From: an uncultured Clostridia bacterium
GTDB taxonomy: Bacteria > Bacillota > Clostridia > Lachnospirales > Lachnospiraceae
Direction of reading: 5' to 3'
DNA: 64,000 nucleotides
Assembly: GCA_948472945.1 (NCBI GenBank)
Contig: CAOKVX010000004.1
Coordinates: 62,001-126,000 of the forward strand
The position numbers and the translations under genes are program-made. How positions within the stretch are numbered: position 1 is the first letter of the stretch; every line of letters begins with the position of its first letter. This document shows, piece by piece, positions 7,698-16,279 of the stretch. The notes under the pieces are model-generated. The model saw only the letters and a program-made list of their open reading frames with translations, had not been told where the DNA came from and searched no databases.

Positions 7698-7859
7698 TTG
7701 CAAAACTCCTTATTTCCATAATAAGTTATGCAATATAGACCATATCATAAGCAGGTGTTTTCGAGCTTAGCGCCGTTACGAGCTACAATCAGCGCAAGCG
7801 TGCCTGCGTTGATTTGTCTATATTGCACAACGGAAATTAGCATAAACAAAGTTTTGCAA
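7698..7859. repeat. 162-nt hairpin element upstream of luxS
   Basis: Three nested inverted arms are visible: TTGCAAAACT (7698-7707) with 7850-7859; TGCAATATAGAC (7729-7740) with 7816-7827, both perfect; and ATCATAAGCAGG (7744-7755) with 7803-7813, imperfect. The core contains TTAGCGCCGTTACGAGCTA, which vaguely resembles the small repeats at 13152 and 62399. There is no T-run. It fills the gap between the ligase-like gene and luxS. The layout of nested arms resembles the element at 1685-1820, but the sequences differ. Confidence 0.75.
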
Positions 7860-7874
7860 TTATATATATATTGA

Positions 7875-9695
7875 CTATCCTGCTTCAACACTGTCAGCCT
7901 GTTTTTTCATAAGATAGTTGCAGGCATATCCTATTCCCAGCATCCCCCAGAATACCGGCGCGACACACACCGTCGAATCGTTTGCAAGTCCGCATACCAT
8001 ATATCCAAGCGTTCCCGCCATAACAGATACACCTGTCATCCAAAGTACCGTGAAAGCAGATTTTTTCGTATATATACGTATGCACTGTATAAAGTATATC
8101 ATATATATCAGAATAAACAATACTAATGACACAACTCCGGTCTGTACTCCCGTCTGCAGATACATATTGTGCGGTCTTGTCACAACATCGCCATAATAAC
8201 CGTTATTAATCATCGACACATAATCATCATTGGGAAACTTATAAACAAAATTATCCGGACCACAGCCGATTAGTATATTACCTGCGAGAAGCGGTATAGT
8301 CCTAGACCAGATAAATCCCCTCCCCGATGCAAACCGCTCATAATTATCAAATAATATCCCATTGGAATTTTTTATTTCATCCGTAGTTTTGCCAAATGGA
8401 TTAAAATACAAATATTTACCCTCATCATTGTCATTAGTGAAAACATATACGTTTTCACCGCATTTTATATAAAACCCTCTCATATCACTGTTAATTAATG
8501 CAATTCCGAACACAAGGTCCGAATAAAAATCACTTCCTACCGCGGCCATACCCCCGTTTTCGTCGCATACGGCAAGTTCCAGCGGCGTCCCATTACTGTC
8601 AGAAACCGTAAGAACCGACATTTCACCACTGTTATTACACTCAACACTAAGACCGCTTCCCTTGTAATCCAATAAAATACCATCATCAGTAAGCTCTATT
8701 TTATTAATTGTAAAATTATCTTCAGACAATCTGTATTTTGATACGGCATTTTTAATAATGTCTAAATTTAAAAATATTACAGCCGCCGCTATCAAACATG
8801 TCAACCCGCTGGCTATAATAATTTTTTTGTTGCTTCCGGTCTTTGCTGCAAACAAAACAGCAATAAATAACACGGACGATATTATGACCGCAGTCATACC
8901 CGTAACTGAGCCGGAGCCGGCAAGACATACGGCAAGCATCACCGCCACTGCCGCACTCACTGATTTCATCCATATTTTTTTAAATATCACAATACCCGCC
9001 GCGACAACAGGCAGAACCAAAGCAACATAAGAGCCAACGTAATTTGGGTTGTACAGCGACATATACACGCGTCCGCGTTCAAACTTCAAAGATACCTTAT
9101 CGGCGTCTATGCCGCTGAACATTGTAATAATGCTTTTACCGATATTGGAGCCGAAAAAATCAATACCCGCATACTGCATAACGCCAATAAATGATATTAC
9201 CGCAATTCCGGCTGTCAATAGTCCGCAGAGATAAATAAGCGTTTCAGCGCTGTTGACATAACAGTAAGTAAACATAAATATTATAATATACGCTAACAAA
9301 ACCAGTACCGGCTCATACTGGGCATATCCGCCGATAAAGGCGGACTTTACGTCATGTGCGGAAACCGCCGACATAAATGACATCAAAAGATACATACATG
9401 CAAATATAAATACAATTTTTGTGTATTTTAGTTTATCAATAAATTCATTTTTTTTATTGCCTCGAAAAATATCCGCAGCTGCAAAGATTATCATCGCCGC
9501 CATAACCGCGAATAACCCATACATTTTACAAATCAGAAAAAAGTCGGCGTTAGTCTCATTAGATGAAAACCAAGAATAACCTTGAAATATATTATCCCTT
9601 ATGAAAATATGTACCATAAGCGGAACAACCGCCATCGCAGCCCAAGTCAGCAATATATGTTTGTCACGCTTTGCAACACAATTATTATCATCCAT
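7875..9695 (-). CDS. O-antigen ligase / Wzy-like polytopic membrane protein
   Basis: The 606-residue protein has about ten or more predicted membrane helices. One large extracytoplasmic section lies at about residues 310-470. It contains beta-rich sequence and ends in the conserved RPHNMYLQTGVQTG motif of the O-antigen ligase (Wzy_C) family. In Gram-positive bacteria this family is associated with polymerising or attaching exopolysaccharide or wall glycan at the outer membrane face. AAGGAG precedes the ATG at 9695, which begins MDDNN; the frame is open 13 codons upstream. No polysaccharide genes adjoin it, so the substrate is unknown. Ligase versus polymerase cannot be decided from sequence. 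Confidence 0.8.
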   Translation of the reverse strand: MDDNNCVAKRDKHILLTWAAMAVVPLMVHIFIRDNIFQGYSWFSSNETNADFFLICKMYGLFAVMAAMIIFAAADIFRGNKKNEFIDKLKYTKIVFIFACMYLLMSFMSAVSAHDVKSAFIGGYAQYEPVLVLLAYIIIFMFTYCYVNSAETLIYLCGLLTAGIAVISFIGVMQYAGIDFFGSNIGKSIITMFSGIDADKVSLKFERGRVYMSLYNPNYVGSYVALVLPVVAAGIVIFKKIWMKSVSAAVAVMLAVCLAGSGSVTGMTAVIISSVLFIAVLFAAKTGSNKKIIIASGLTCLIAAAVIFLNLDIIKNAVSKYRLSEDNFTINKIELTDDGILLDYKGSGLSVECNNSGEMSVLTVSDSNGTPLELAVCDENGGMAAVGSDFYSDLVFGIALINSDMRGFYIKCGENVYVFTNDNDEGKYLYFNPFGKTTDEIKNSNGILFDNYERFASGRGFIWSRTIPLLAGNILIGCGPDNFVYKFPNDDYVSMINNGYYGDVVTRPHNMYLQTGVQTGVVSLVLFILIYMIYFIQCIRIYTKKSAFTVLWMTGVSVMAGTLGYMVCGLANDSTVCVAPVFWGMLGIGYACNYLMKKQADSVEAG

Positions 9696-9791
9696 TATTA
9701 TTTGTACTCTCCTTTTTATTCTTGTACGCAGCATTCCAGAAATAATATAAAACCGTCATCTGCAGTATAACCACGGATGCCGGTTTTATTA

Positions 9792-9864
9792 AGCTAGCAA
9801 CGGGAATCGAACCCGTGACCTCCTCACTACCAATGAGGTGCGCTACCATCTGTGCCATGCCAGC
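9792..9864 (-). tRNA. tRNA-Thr (anticodon GGT)
   Basis: On the minus strand a 73-nt cloverleaf begins GCTGGCA and ends TGCTAGC plus a discriminator base, with one G-U pair in the acceptor stem. The anticodon stem CCTCA/TGAGG holds the loop TTGGTAG, giving anticodon GGT. The T-arm is GGGTTCGATTCCC. No CCA is encoded. It begins 6 bases after the sigH stop codon on the same strand, so it is probably processed from the sigH transcript. Confidence 0.96.
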
Positions 9865-9870
9865 CTGTTA

Positions 9871-10512
9871 TTATGAATTATGCCTGTTAATGACTTTGCC
9901 CGCCTTTACTCTTATTCGCTGCAGGGCATTGTCAATCGCTTTCGGAGTCTTTTCAAGCTGCTTTGCTATATTTCTGTAATCGACGCCTTCGATATATAGC
10001 TTGTATACTTTTTTCTCCAAATCACTAAGACACTTTCCAAGTTCAAATTCTATCATATCAACATTCTCTTTGTCAATAACAAAATCCTCCGGATTTGAAT
10101 TTATATTTGCCTCCATTGTATCCAGTATAGATGACTGGGCTGATTCATACCCGTATGAATCCTGCGTTTCAGCATATATTGATATGTATTCGTTCAATGG
10201 ACTGTTCTTTTTTCTGTTTGAAGCATTAATAGCATTACACATCTGCTGGTATACAACTCTGGCGGCAAACGCGTGAAAAGGTATCTCCTTACCTGCGTCA
10301 AACTCAAGCACGGCCTTATACAAACCAATCATACCCTCCTGTATCAAGTCGTCCCTGTCGCCGCCGACCAAATACATTGTACGCGCCCTCTTTAACACGA
10401 GCCCTTTATATTTGTCAAGAAAATATTCCATTGCACTCTGCATGCTGTCTTCACCGGATTTTATAAGTGAAATTATATCTGAATCCGACATAGACTCAAA
10501 ATCATATCTCAT
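9871..10512 (-). CDS. sigH: SigH-type RNA polymerase sigma factor
   Basis: A 213-residue sigma-70 family protein. Region 2 (about 30-110) includes GDRDDLIQEGMIGLYKAV, the core-binding and -10 recognition segment. Region 4 (about 160-208) is a helix-turn-helix around YRNIAKQLEKTPKAIDNALQ. Sequence and context (directly behind cysS, mrnC and rlmB, a gene order common in Firmicutes) match SigH, the early-stationary-phase sigma factor that starts sporulation and competence genes. GGGAG inside the end of rlmB serves as its ribosome site. tRNA-Thr follows at once. Confidence 0.9.
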   Translation of the reverse strand: MRYDFESMSDSDIISLIKSGEDSMQSAMEYFLDKYKGLVLKRARTMYLVGGDRDDLIQEGMIGLYKAVLEFDAGKEIPFHAFAARVVYQQMCNAINASNRKKNSPLNEYISIYAETQDSYGYESAQSSILDTMEANINSNPEDFVIDKENVDMIEFELGKCLSDLEKKVYKLYIEGVDYRNIAKQLEKTPKAIDNALQRIRVKAGKVINRHNS

Positions 10513-10518
10513 TTTTAC

Positions 10519-11262
10519 TTAACTCCCAAGACGTTGTCTGACAATCTCATAGGCAAGCACGCCTGCCGCAACCGATGCATTCAACGAATCTATATCTCCG
10601 TTCATAGGTATGGACGCCGTAAAGTCACAGTTTTCGCTTACAAGCCTGCTTACCCCCCGTCCCTCATTTCCTATTACGAGACCAATCGGACCTGTCAGAT
10701 TAAGCCTATACATAAGCTCGCCGCCCGCATCAGCACATACAAACCACATTCCATTGTCCTTAAGTTCCTTAATAGTGTTTGATATATTTGTAACTTTAGC
10801 AACAGGAGTATAGTTGACGGCGCCGGCAGAGGCCTTTGCAACCGTCGCCGTGAGACCACTCGCATTGTGTTTAGGTATGATAACTCCGTGCGCCCCTGCA
10901 AGGTTTGCCGTTCTAATTATCGCACCGAGATTATGGGGGTCCTCAATACCGTCAAGAATAATGATAAATGGCGGCTCATTTTTTGCCTTGGCGGCATCAA
11001 GTATTTCCTGTACATCAGCATAGTTATACGCGGCAACGTACGCTATCACACCCTGATGCCTGCCCGATTCAGACATAGCGTCAAGACGTTCTTTTTTTAC
11101 ATAATTAACTATAGCGCCCGACTTTTTTGCCTCCCTTATAATTGTCCTTATCGGCCCGTCGCTGCATCCATCCAAAATAAATACCCTGTCTACGCTCCTG
11201 CCTGAGCGAAATGCCTCTATAACGGGATTTCTTCCCTCACAGACTGATTCCTCGTATCTCAT
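10519..11262 (-). CDS. rlmB: 23S rRNA 2'-O-methyltransferase, TrmH/RlmB family
   Basis: A SpoU/TrmH-family methyltransferase of 247 residues, predicted to methylate the ribose of a 23S rRNA guanosine (G2251 in E. coli) using S-adenosylmethionine. It has a short N-terminal L30e-like RNA-binding domain (about 1-85) and a trefoil-knot domain with motifs NLGAIIRTANLAGAHGVI, LVIGNEGRGVSRL and SLNASVAAGVLAYE. The start codon abuts the mrnC stop (TAA ATG), and the stop lies 6 bases before sigH. The exact rRNA target is inferred from family membership. Confidence 0.9.
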   Translation of the reverse strand: MRYEESVCEGRNPVIEAFRSGRSVDRVFILDGCSDGPIRTIIREAKKSGAIVNYVKKERLDAMSESGRHQGVIAYVAAYNYADVQEILDAAKAKNEPPFIIILDGIEDPHNLGAIIRTANLAGAHGVIIPKHNASGLTATVAKASAGAVNYTPVAKVTNISNTIKELKDNGMWFVCADAGGELMYRLNLTGPIGLVIGNEGRGVSRLVSENCDFTASIPMNGDIDSLNASVAAGVLAYEIVRQRLGS

Positions 11263-11715
11263 TTATTGTCCCCATTTCTCTTTCTCATATTCCAAAATAA
11301 CCGGAAGTACAAGCTCCATAATTCGGTCTATCCGCCCGTCAAGATATAACCATCCGAGAAGCGCTTCAAGACCTGTCGCAGTTTTGTAGTCAATATTACT
11401 TGCATTTTTTGCGGTTGTGTGAGGCTTTGCATTTCTGCCGCGCCTGAATATGCCTGTTTCCTCCTCTGTAAGCCTTGGCATAAGCATATCCGCAATTACC
11501 GCCTGCGCCGTAGCATTTACAATATTGCTCGCGGATTTATGCAGTTTGTTTACCGGCGCATTGCCTCTCTCTATTACCCTCGTCCTCACAATCAGGTCAA
11601 ATATGGTGTCTCCAATATACGCTAGCGTAAGCGGGGAGAGTGATTTGGGATCATGCTTCTTATATCCGTACTCCTCGCATATTATATCGGGGATATTGTT
11701 CAGATTCTTTTCCAT
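11263..11715 (-). CDS. mrnC: Mini-ribonuclease III MrnC
   Basis: MrnC is an RNase III catalytic domain without the double-stranded-RNA-binding domain; it trims the ends of 23S rRNA precursors. This 150-residue protein shows YIGDTIFDLIVRTRVI (about 31-46, with metal-binding Asp) and ATGLEALLGWLYL near residue 120 with the catalytic Glu. Its start overlaps the 3' end of cysS by 16 bases, and its stop touches the rlmB start, so the genes are tightly coupled. Confidence 0.92.
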   Translation of the reverse strand: MEKNLNNIPDIICEEYGYKKHDPKSLSPLTLAYIGDTIFDLIVRTRVIERGNAPVNKLHKSASNIVNATAQAVIADMLMPRLTEEETGIFRRGRNAKPHTTAKNASNIDYKTATGLEALLGWLYLDGRIDRIMELVLPVILEYEKEKWGQ

Positions 11716-13097
11716 CTCACGCCTTCCCTTGTATCTTCAAGCTGTATGCCCTTTGCCAGCAGTTCTTCCCTTATCTCATCCGCCCTCGCAAAGTTGCGCT
11801 CCTTTTTAGCGTTAGTACGTTCCTCAATCAATTTTATAATATCCTCATCCAGCGTATTCTCGTCCTTTTCACATATTATTCCCAGTATACCGCACAGTTC
11901 GACTATAAGAATCCTTGTCTCCTCAATCATTCGTCCCGGGCTCTTTGCACTCAATTCTGAATTCGCCAGCTTTACTATCTCAAATATAACTGATATGGCG
12001 TCCGCAGTGTTAAAGTCATCCTCCATTGCGGCCTCAAACTTTTCTTTTAGAACGCCTATTTTTTTCATATACTCTTTCTCAGCGCCGTCATAATCCCTGT
12101 CTGTAGCCGCGCTTTCAAGGTGCGAAAGGTTGAATACGGCTGTGCAAACCCTTTCAAGCGACTTTGCAGCGGATTCCATCAAATCATCGCTAAAGTTAAG
12201 CGGGCTTCTGTAGTGCGCGCTGAGCATGAAGAATCTCAACACCTGAAGCGGATACTTTTCAGCTATGTCCTTAACGGTAAAAAAGTTTCCGGCTGATTTT
12301 GACATCTTGTGGTTGTTAATGTTGAGAAAGGCATTGTGCATCCAATACTTTGAAAATTCAACTCCGTTTGCCGCCTCGCTCTGCGCAACCTCGTTTTCAT
12401 GGTGAGGAAACACAAGGTCCTCTCCTCCGGCATGAATGTCAATTGTCTTGCCAAGGTATTTGTTGCTCATCGCCGAGCACTCTATATGCCATCCCGGACG
12501 TCCTTCCCCCCAAGGCGACTCCCACGCGGGCTCCCCCTCTTTCTTAGGCTTCCAAAGCACGAAGTCCATCGCGTCTTCTTTCTCGTCATCAACGGCAATT
12601 CTTGAGCCTGCCTCAAGGTCGTCAAGGTTTTTGCCGGAGAGCTTTCCGTAGTCCTTAAACTTGCGGGTGCGGTAAAATACCGTGCCATTTTTTTCGTATG
12701 CGTATCCTTTATCTATAAGAGTCTGAATCAGCTCAATCATGCCGTCTATCTCTTCGGTAGCTTTTGGATGAACCGTCGCAGGCATTACATTCATTCCATC
12801 CATGTCATCCTGTGCGGCTTTCGTATATCTGGCGGCAATCTCAGCAGCGCTCACGCCCTCCTCTATAGATTTCGCGATTATCTTATCGTCAACGTCAGTA
12901 AAGTTTGATACGAAGTTTACGTCATACCCCTTGTATTCCATATATCTCCTCACAGTATCAAACACTATCATAGGCCTTGCATTTCCAATATGGATATAAT
13001 TGTAAACCGTAGGCCCGCAGACATACATCCTCACCTTTCCTTCCTCAATCGGTATGAATTCTTCTTTCCTGCGGCTAAGCGTGTTATATATCTTCAT
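11700..13097 (-). CDS. cysS: Cysteinyl-tRNA synthetase CysS
   Basis: A class I synthetase of 465 residues that charges tRNA-Cys. The HIGH motif appears as YIHIGNARP near residue 35, and the KMSKS loop as NHKMSKSAGNF near residue 268. Zinc ligands are Cys28 (MYVCGPTV), the Cys in WHIECSAMS and His/Glu in FPHHENE. The start fits the family; the leader is AT-rich with GGAGGGGATATAA just before the ATG. A small palindromic repeat (13152-13186) lies upstream, and no T-box motif is seen. It leads the run to mrnC, rlmB and sigH. Confidence 0.97.
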   Translation of the reverse strand: MKIYNTLSRRKEEFIPIEEGKVRMYVCGPTVYNYIHIGNARPMIVFDTVRRYMEYKGYDVNFVSNFTDVDDKIIAKSIEEGVSAAEIAARYTKAAQDDMDGMNVMPATVHPKATEEIDGMIELIQTLIDKGYAYEKNGTVFYRTRKFKDYGKLSGKNLDDLEAGSRIAVDDEKEDAMDFVLWKPKKEGEPAWESPWGEGRPGWHIECSAMSNKYLGKTIDIHAGGEDLVFPHHENEVAQSEAANGVEFSKYWMHNAFLNINNHKMSKSAGNFFTVKDIAEKYPLQVLRFFMLSAHYRSPLNFSDDLMESAAKSLERVCTAVFNLSHLESAATDRDYDGAEKEYMKKIGVLKEKFEAAMEDDFNTADAISVIFEIVKLANSELSAKSPGRMIEETRILIVELCGILGIICEKDENTLDEDIIKLIEERTNAKKERNFARADEIREELLAKGIQLEDTREGVRWKRI

Positions 13098-13151
13098 TTA
13101 TATCCCCTCCGGATTTTTTTTCATTAATCACTATATATCTGGTTTTTATAC

Positions 13152-13186
13152 TAGCTCAACGGATTCAAATTGGCGCCGTTGAGCTA
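13152..13186. repeat. Small palindromic repeat, copy R1
   Basis: A 35-bp unit with perfect 11-bp ends: TAGCTCAACGG on the left and CCGTTGAGCTA on the right, around a core TTCAAATTGGCG. Related copies lie at 31784, 35119 and 62399. It sits between ispF and cysS. There is no T-run on either side. Confidence 0.8.
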
Positions 13187-13281
13187 ATCTACCTAGTTTA
13201 AATTACTACTTTAAGCGTTTTATTTATATTATTCTCTGAAAATATATTTGTCAAGGATAGATGAATTATTCGCAGCTTTAA

Positions 13282-13827
13282 TTACTGTACAGCGCATCCT
13301 CCACAGCCGCCGCATCCTTTTGCCTCGGAATCCGCAACGGTAACGGCCCCGTCATAAATTGTCTGTAGAAGACATATCGCCTGCGATGATATTCCCTGTT
13401 CCGTTCCCGTAAAGCCAAGACCTTCCTCCGTAGTCGCCTTTATATTAACCCGGCTTATATCTATCTTTAAGGCATCGGCGATATTTTTCTCCATATCATC
13501 TATATAAGGCCTCATTTTTGGCTTTTGCGCTATTATCGTCGCATCTATATTACTTATTACATACATTTCTTTTTCTAAAAGTTCCGAAACTTTCTCCAAA
13601 AGAATTATACTCGAAATCCCCTTATACCGGTCGTCCGTGTCAGGAAAATGTTTCCCTATGTCGCCAAGACCTGCCGCCCCAAGCAGGGCGTCCATAACCG
13701 CATGGACTAGCACATCCGCATCTGAATGTCCCAAAAGTCCCAAATCATGAGGTATCTCAACACCCCCTATTATAAGCTTTCTGTCCTCAGCAAGTCTGTG
13801 CACGTCATATCCCATTCCAACACGCAT
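13282..13827 (-). CDS. ispF: 2-C-methyl-D-erythritol 2,4-cyclodiphosphate synthase IspF
   Basis: IspF forms the cyclic diphosphate intermediate of the non-mevalonate isoprenoid pathway. The metal-binding DVH (residues 9-11) and the [11 protein letters not shown] loop (about 33-43) are intact, and the C-terminal [17 protein letters not shown] region is typical. At 181 residues it is about 20 longer than usual: after the normal end there is an appended tail closing in [13 protein letters not shown] with four Cys. GAGGTGACAATAT precedes the ATG. The tail may bind metal or be unstructured; nothing in the sequence decides this. Confidence 0.95.
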   Translation of the reverse strand: MRVGMGYDVHRLAEDRKLIIGGVEIPHDLGLLGHSDADVLVHAVMDALLGAAGLGDIGKHFPDTDDRYKGISSIILLEKVSELLEKEMYVISNIDATIIAQKPKMRPYIDDMEKNIADALKIDISRVNIKATTEEGLGFTGTEQGISSQAICLLQTIYDGAVTVADSEAKGCGGCGGCAVQ

Positions 13828-14140
13828 ATATTGTCACCTCATTTTAAATTATTTTCCTATTTTCCAAAGTATTTTCATACATATTATACATAATAATTTT
13901 TGCAAAGTATGTTTGCAGCTACCCAAGCTTACTTCAATTATTTAATAACTAAAATTATTTATTATCCAAAATTATTTATAAAATAATCTAACCATTATCC
14001 TGTCATTTATTCCATGTGGCAATCGCCTTTTCCTGTTTTTTTAACTAGTGTATATTTTACAGTACAAGACGCCTGATTACAATTCCCATAGACTTTTTTT
14101 ATTAATTTCATGGTACTTTTATTTTTGGCGTTTATAATAA

Positions 14141-14169
14141 TTGCATTGTAATTATTATTGTATTATACT
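14141..14169 (+). promoter_or_regulatory. Probable promoter of deoB; AT-rich gap 13828-14365
   Basis: TTGCAT (14141-14146) and TATACT (14164-14169) are separated by 17 bases, implying a leader of about 190 bases before deoB. The leader contains only a weak hairpin formed by GCAC and GTGC near 14269-14294. The rest of the gap, 13828-14140, is very AT-rich, and I see no gene or RNA motif in it beyond the ispF start region. Confidence 0.45.
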
Positions 14170-14365
14170 ATATATAACTCAATGGCTTTATTTGGCAGAT
14201 AATTGTATAACAGAAATATGTTGCGACGCATTTAACTTTAATATATACGATATATTTATTTATGGACTTAATGCACTTAATAAACTTCATGTGCTTAATA
14301 TAATATTTTATAGATATATTGAAACAATATTTATAGACTACACTTTTTATAGAAGGGGGTTTTAT

Positions 14366-15520
14366 ATGAAACGCATATTTTTAATTGTCCTCGACAGCGT
14401 AGGAATCGGCGAACTTCCCGATGCCGCAGAATATGGAGATTCCGGAAGCAATACTCTTCGTTCAGCCGCATCAAGCCCGTTTTTCAACGGTATGCCAAAC
14501 ATGCGCAGACTTGGGCTGTTCAATATTGACGGTGTTGACATAGGCGATAAATGTACCAATCCGCGCGGTTCATTCTGTCGGTTGGCCGAAAAGTCCAAGG
14601 GAAAGGACACAACAATAGGTCACTGGGAAATCGCAGGCGTAATTTCACCCTCGCCGCTGCCAACATACCCTGAAGGTTTCCCTAATGAGGTGATTAGCGA
14701 ATTTACTGAACAGATAGGCAGAGACATACTATGCAACAAGCCGTACTCGGGAACCGAGGTAATAAAAGAATACGGAAACGAACACATGAAAACGGGATTT
14801 CCTATTGTATATACGTCAGCAGATTCGGTATTTCAAATTGCGGCACATGAAGATGTAATTCCCATTGAGACACTCTACGATTACTGCCGCACAGCAAGGA
14901 AGATTCTGAACGGAAAACACAGTGTTGGGCGCATTATTGCCAGACCGTTTATCGGCGAACCGGGCAATTTTACAAGAACGAAAAACCGACATGACTTCTC
15001 ACTCACACCGCCATCAGAAACAATGCTTGATATTCTTAAAAGCCACGGCTTTGATGTGCTGTCGGTCGGCAAAATTGTCGATATATTTGCAGAACGCGGA
15101 ATAACCGATTATGTGAGGACTGCCGATAACGCTGACGGTATAGAAAAAACACTTGAATTTATGAAAAGGGATTTTAACGGACTTTGTTTTACGAACCTTG
15201 TCGACTATGACATGCTTTATGGACACCGGAATGACATAGACGGCTATGCAAAAGCTTTAAACTATTTTGATGAACGTCTTCCCGATATACTTTCGGCCAT
15301 GCGTGATGAGGATATCCTTATGATAACTGCAGACCACGGCTGCGACCCTGCAACAGAGTCAACCGACCATTCGCGTGAATATATCCCGCTTGTAATATAC
15401 GGCAAAGAGCTTCAGGGCGGCGTCAACTATCATATGCGTGACAGTTTCTCGGATATAGCCGCAACTATACTTTCTTACTTTAATATAAATTATGATATCA
15501 ATGGCAAGAAAATATTCTGA
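14366..15520 (+). CDS. deoB: Phosphopentomutase DeoB
   Basis: DeoB interconverts ribose (or deoxyribose) 1-phosphate and 5-phosphate in nucleoside salvage. The 384-residue protein belongs to the alkaline phosphatase superfamily. It begins KRIFLIVLDSVGIGELPDA with the first metal Asp, has the phospho-Thr region KDTTIGHWEIAG near residue 85, and ends with the metal cluster ITADHGCDPATESTDHSRE. The frame is open far upstream, but AGAAGGGGG precedes the ATG at 14366 and the sequence before it is AT-rich leader. It stands alone on the plus strand; no nucleoside phosphorylase gene adjoins it. Confidence 0.96.
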   Translation: MKRIFLIVLDSVGIGELPDAAEYGDSGSNTLRSAASSPFFNGMPNMRRLGLFNIDGVDIGDKCTNPRGSFCRLAEKSKGKDTTIGHWEIAGVISPSPLPTYPEGFPNEVISEFTEQIGRDILCNKPYSGTEVIKEYGNEHMKTGFPIVYTSADSVFQIAAHEDVIPIETLYDYCRTARKILNGKHSVGRIIARPFIGEPGNFTRTKNRHDFSLTPPSETMLDILKSHGFDVLSVGKIVDIFAERGITDYVRTADNADGIEKTLEFMKRDFNGLCFTNLVDYDMLYGHRNDIDGYAKALNYFDERLPDILSAMRDEDILMITADHGCDPATESTDHSREYIPLVIYGKELQGGVNYHMRDSFSDIAATILSYFNINYDINGKKIF

Positions 15521-15561
15521 CCTTATAAAAACCTGAACATTCACTGTAGCTCAATTTTTAT

Positions 15562-15599
15562 AAAATAGGTAGAGCCGTTTCTATGGATCTGCCTATTTT
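15562..15599. terminator. Bidirectional terminator between deoB and chorismate mutase
   Basis: AAAATAGGTAGA and TCTGCCTATTTT form an inverted repeat with one mismatch around a 14-base loop. The stem's A/T flank can act as the U-tract in either direction between these convergent genes. Confidence 0.6.
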
Positions 15600-15645
15600 A
15601 ATTATACTACCGTATAGAAGTATGAAAGATTCAATTTTCTTTCTT

Positions 15646-16164
15646 TTATTCTCTTCCAAAATATACACTGCTGACACTTTCACATTCAACAAGCGTCAAT
15701 AACGCCCTCAATTTATCTGATTTAATATCATTTTTGAAAGATACCGTATATATATCGCCGTCCTTTTTAAAATCCGTAACAACCGCGCCCATGTCTCCAA
15801 AAGCTGTGACTATATTATCCGGCCAGCCTTCTTTATATGAAAACGACAGTGAAATTTCATCATCGCAATCCGCCTCACAATTACCGGATTTTTTCCCGCT
15901 TTTACTGATTATGCTGTACTGGTACTCCCTGCTTATAAGCATTACCCTTCTTATAAATGACTCAAAATATCCTTTCATATCATTAGAGGCCCCGCTTTTG
16001 AACCTGTCAATGACAGCCTGCTCCCTTTCAGGCTTATATATACAATCTCCTGTCTCAAGCTTAGATGCGGCAACTTCTCCCGCAAGCTTCATCCGGCGCT
16101 CAAACAGTCTGAACATCTCACTATCCGTCTCATCTATTTCTTTTCTTATATCATCTAAAGTCAT
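15646..16164 (-). CDS. Chorismate mutase (AroQ class) with a C-terminal ACT-like domain
   Basis: Residues 1-90 match the helical AroQ chorismate mutase fold: IRKEIDETDSEMFRLFERRM, KPEREQAVIDRF and ISREYQ, with the conserved Arg, Lys and Glu positions. This domain turns chorismate into prephenate for Phe and Tyr synthesis. After a linker with Lys, Cys and acidic residues, about 105-172 form an alternating strand/helix pattern that suggests an ACT-like regulatory domain. No prephenate dehydratase or dehydrogenase domain is present. The protein is 172 residues, longer than a bare AroQ (about 90). It follows mnmA by 115 bases on the same strand. The ACT assignment is inference from pattern. Confidence 0.82.
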   Translation of the reverse strand: MTLDDIRKEIDETDSEMFRLFERRMKLAGEVAASKLETGDCIYKPEREQAVIDRFKSGASNDMKGYFESFIRRVMLISREYQYSIISKSGKKSGNCEADCDDEISLSFSYKEGWPDNIVTAFGDMGAVVTDFKKDGDIYTVSFKNDIKSDKLRALLTLVECESVSSVYFGRE

Positions 16165-16279
16165 CTATATCACCCGCAAATTTTTATATATAATTTAATC
16201 ATATCAATTTAAGCATATAAAATTATGATACATATTATTACTAAACTTAAAAGTATATTTGTAATATATAGTTAAAGTA

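Noticed and set aside
13828-14140. Small gene or RNA in the AT-rich gap before deoB
   Set aside because: Frames lack ribosome sites and coding texture; no stable fold stands out.
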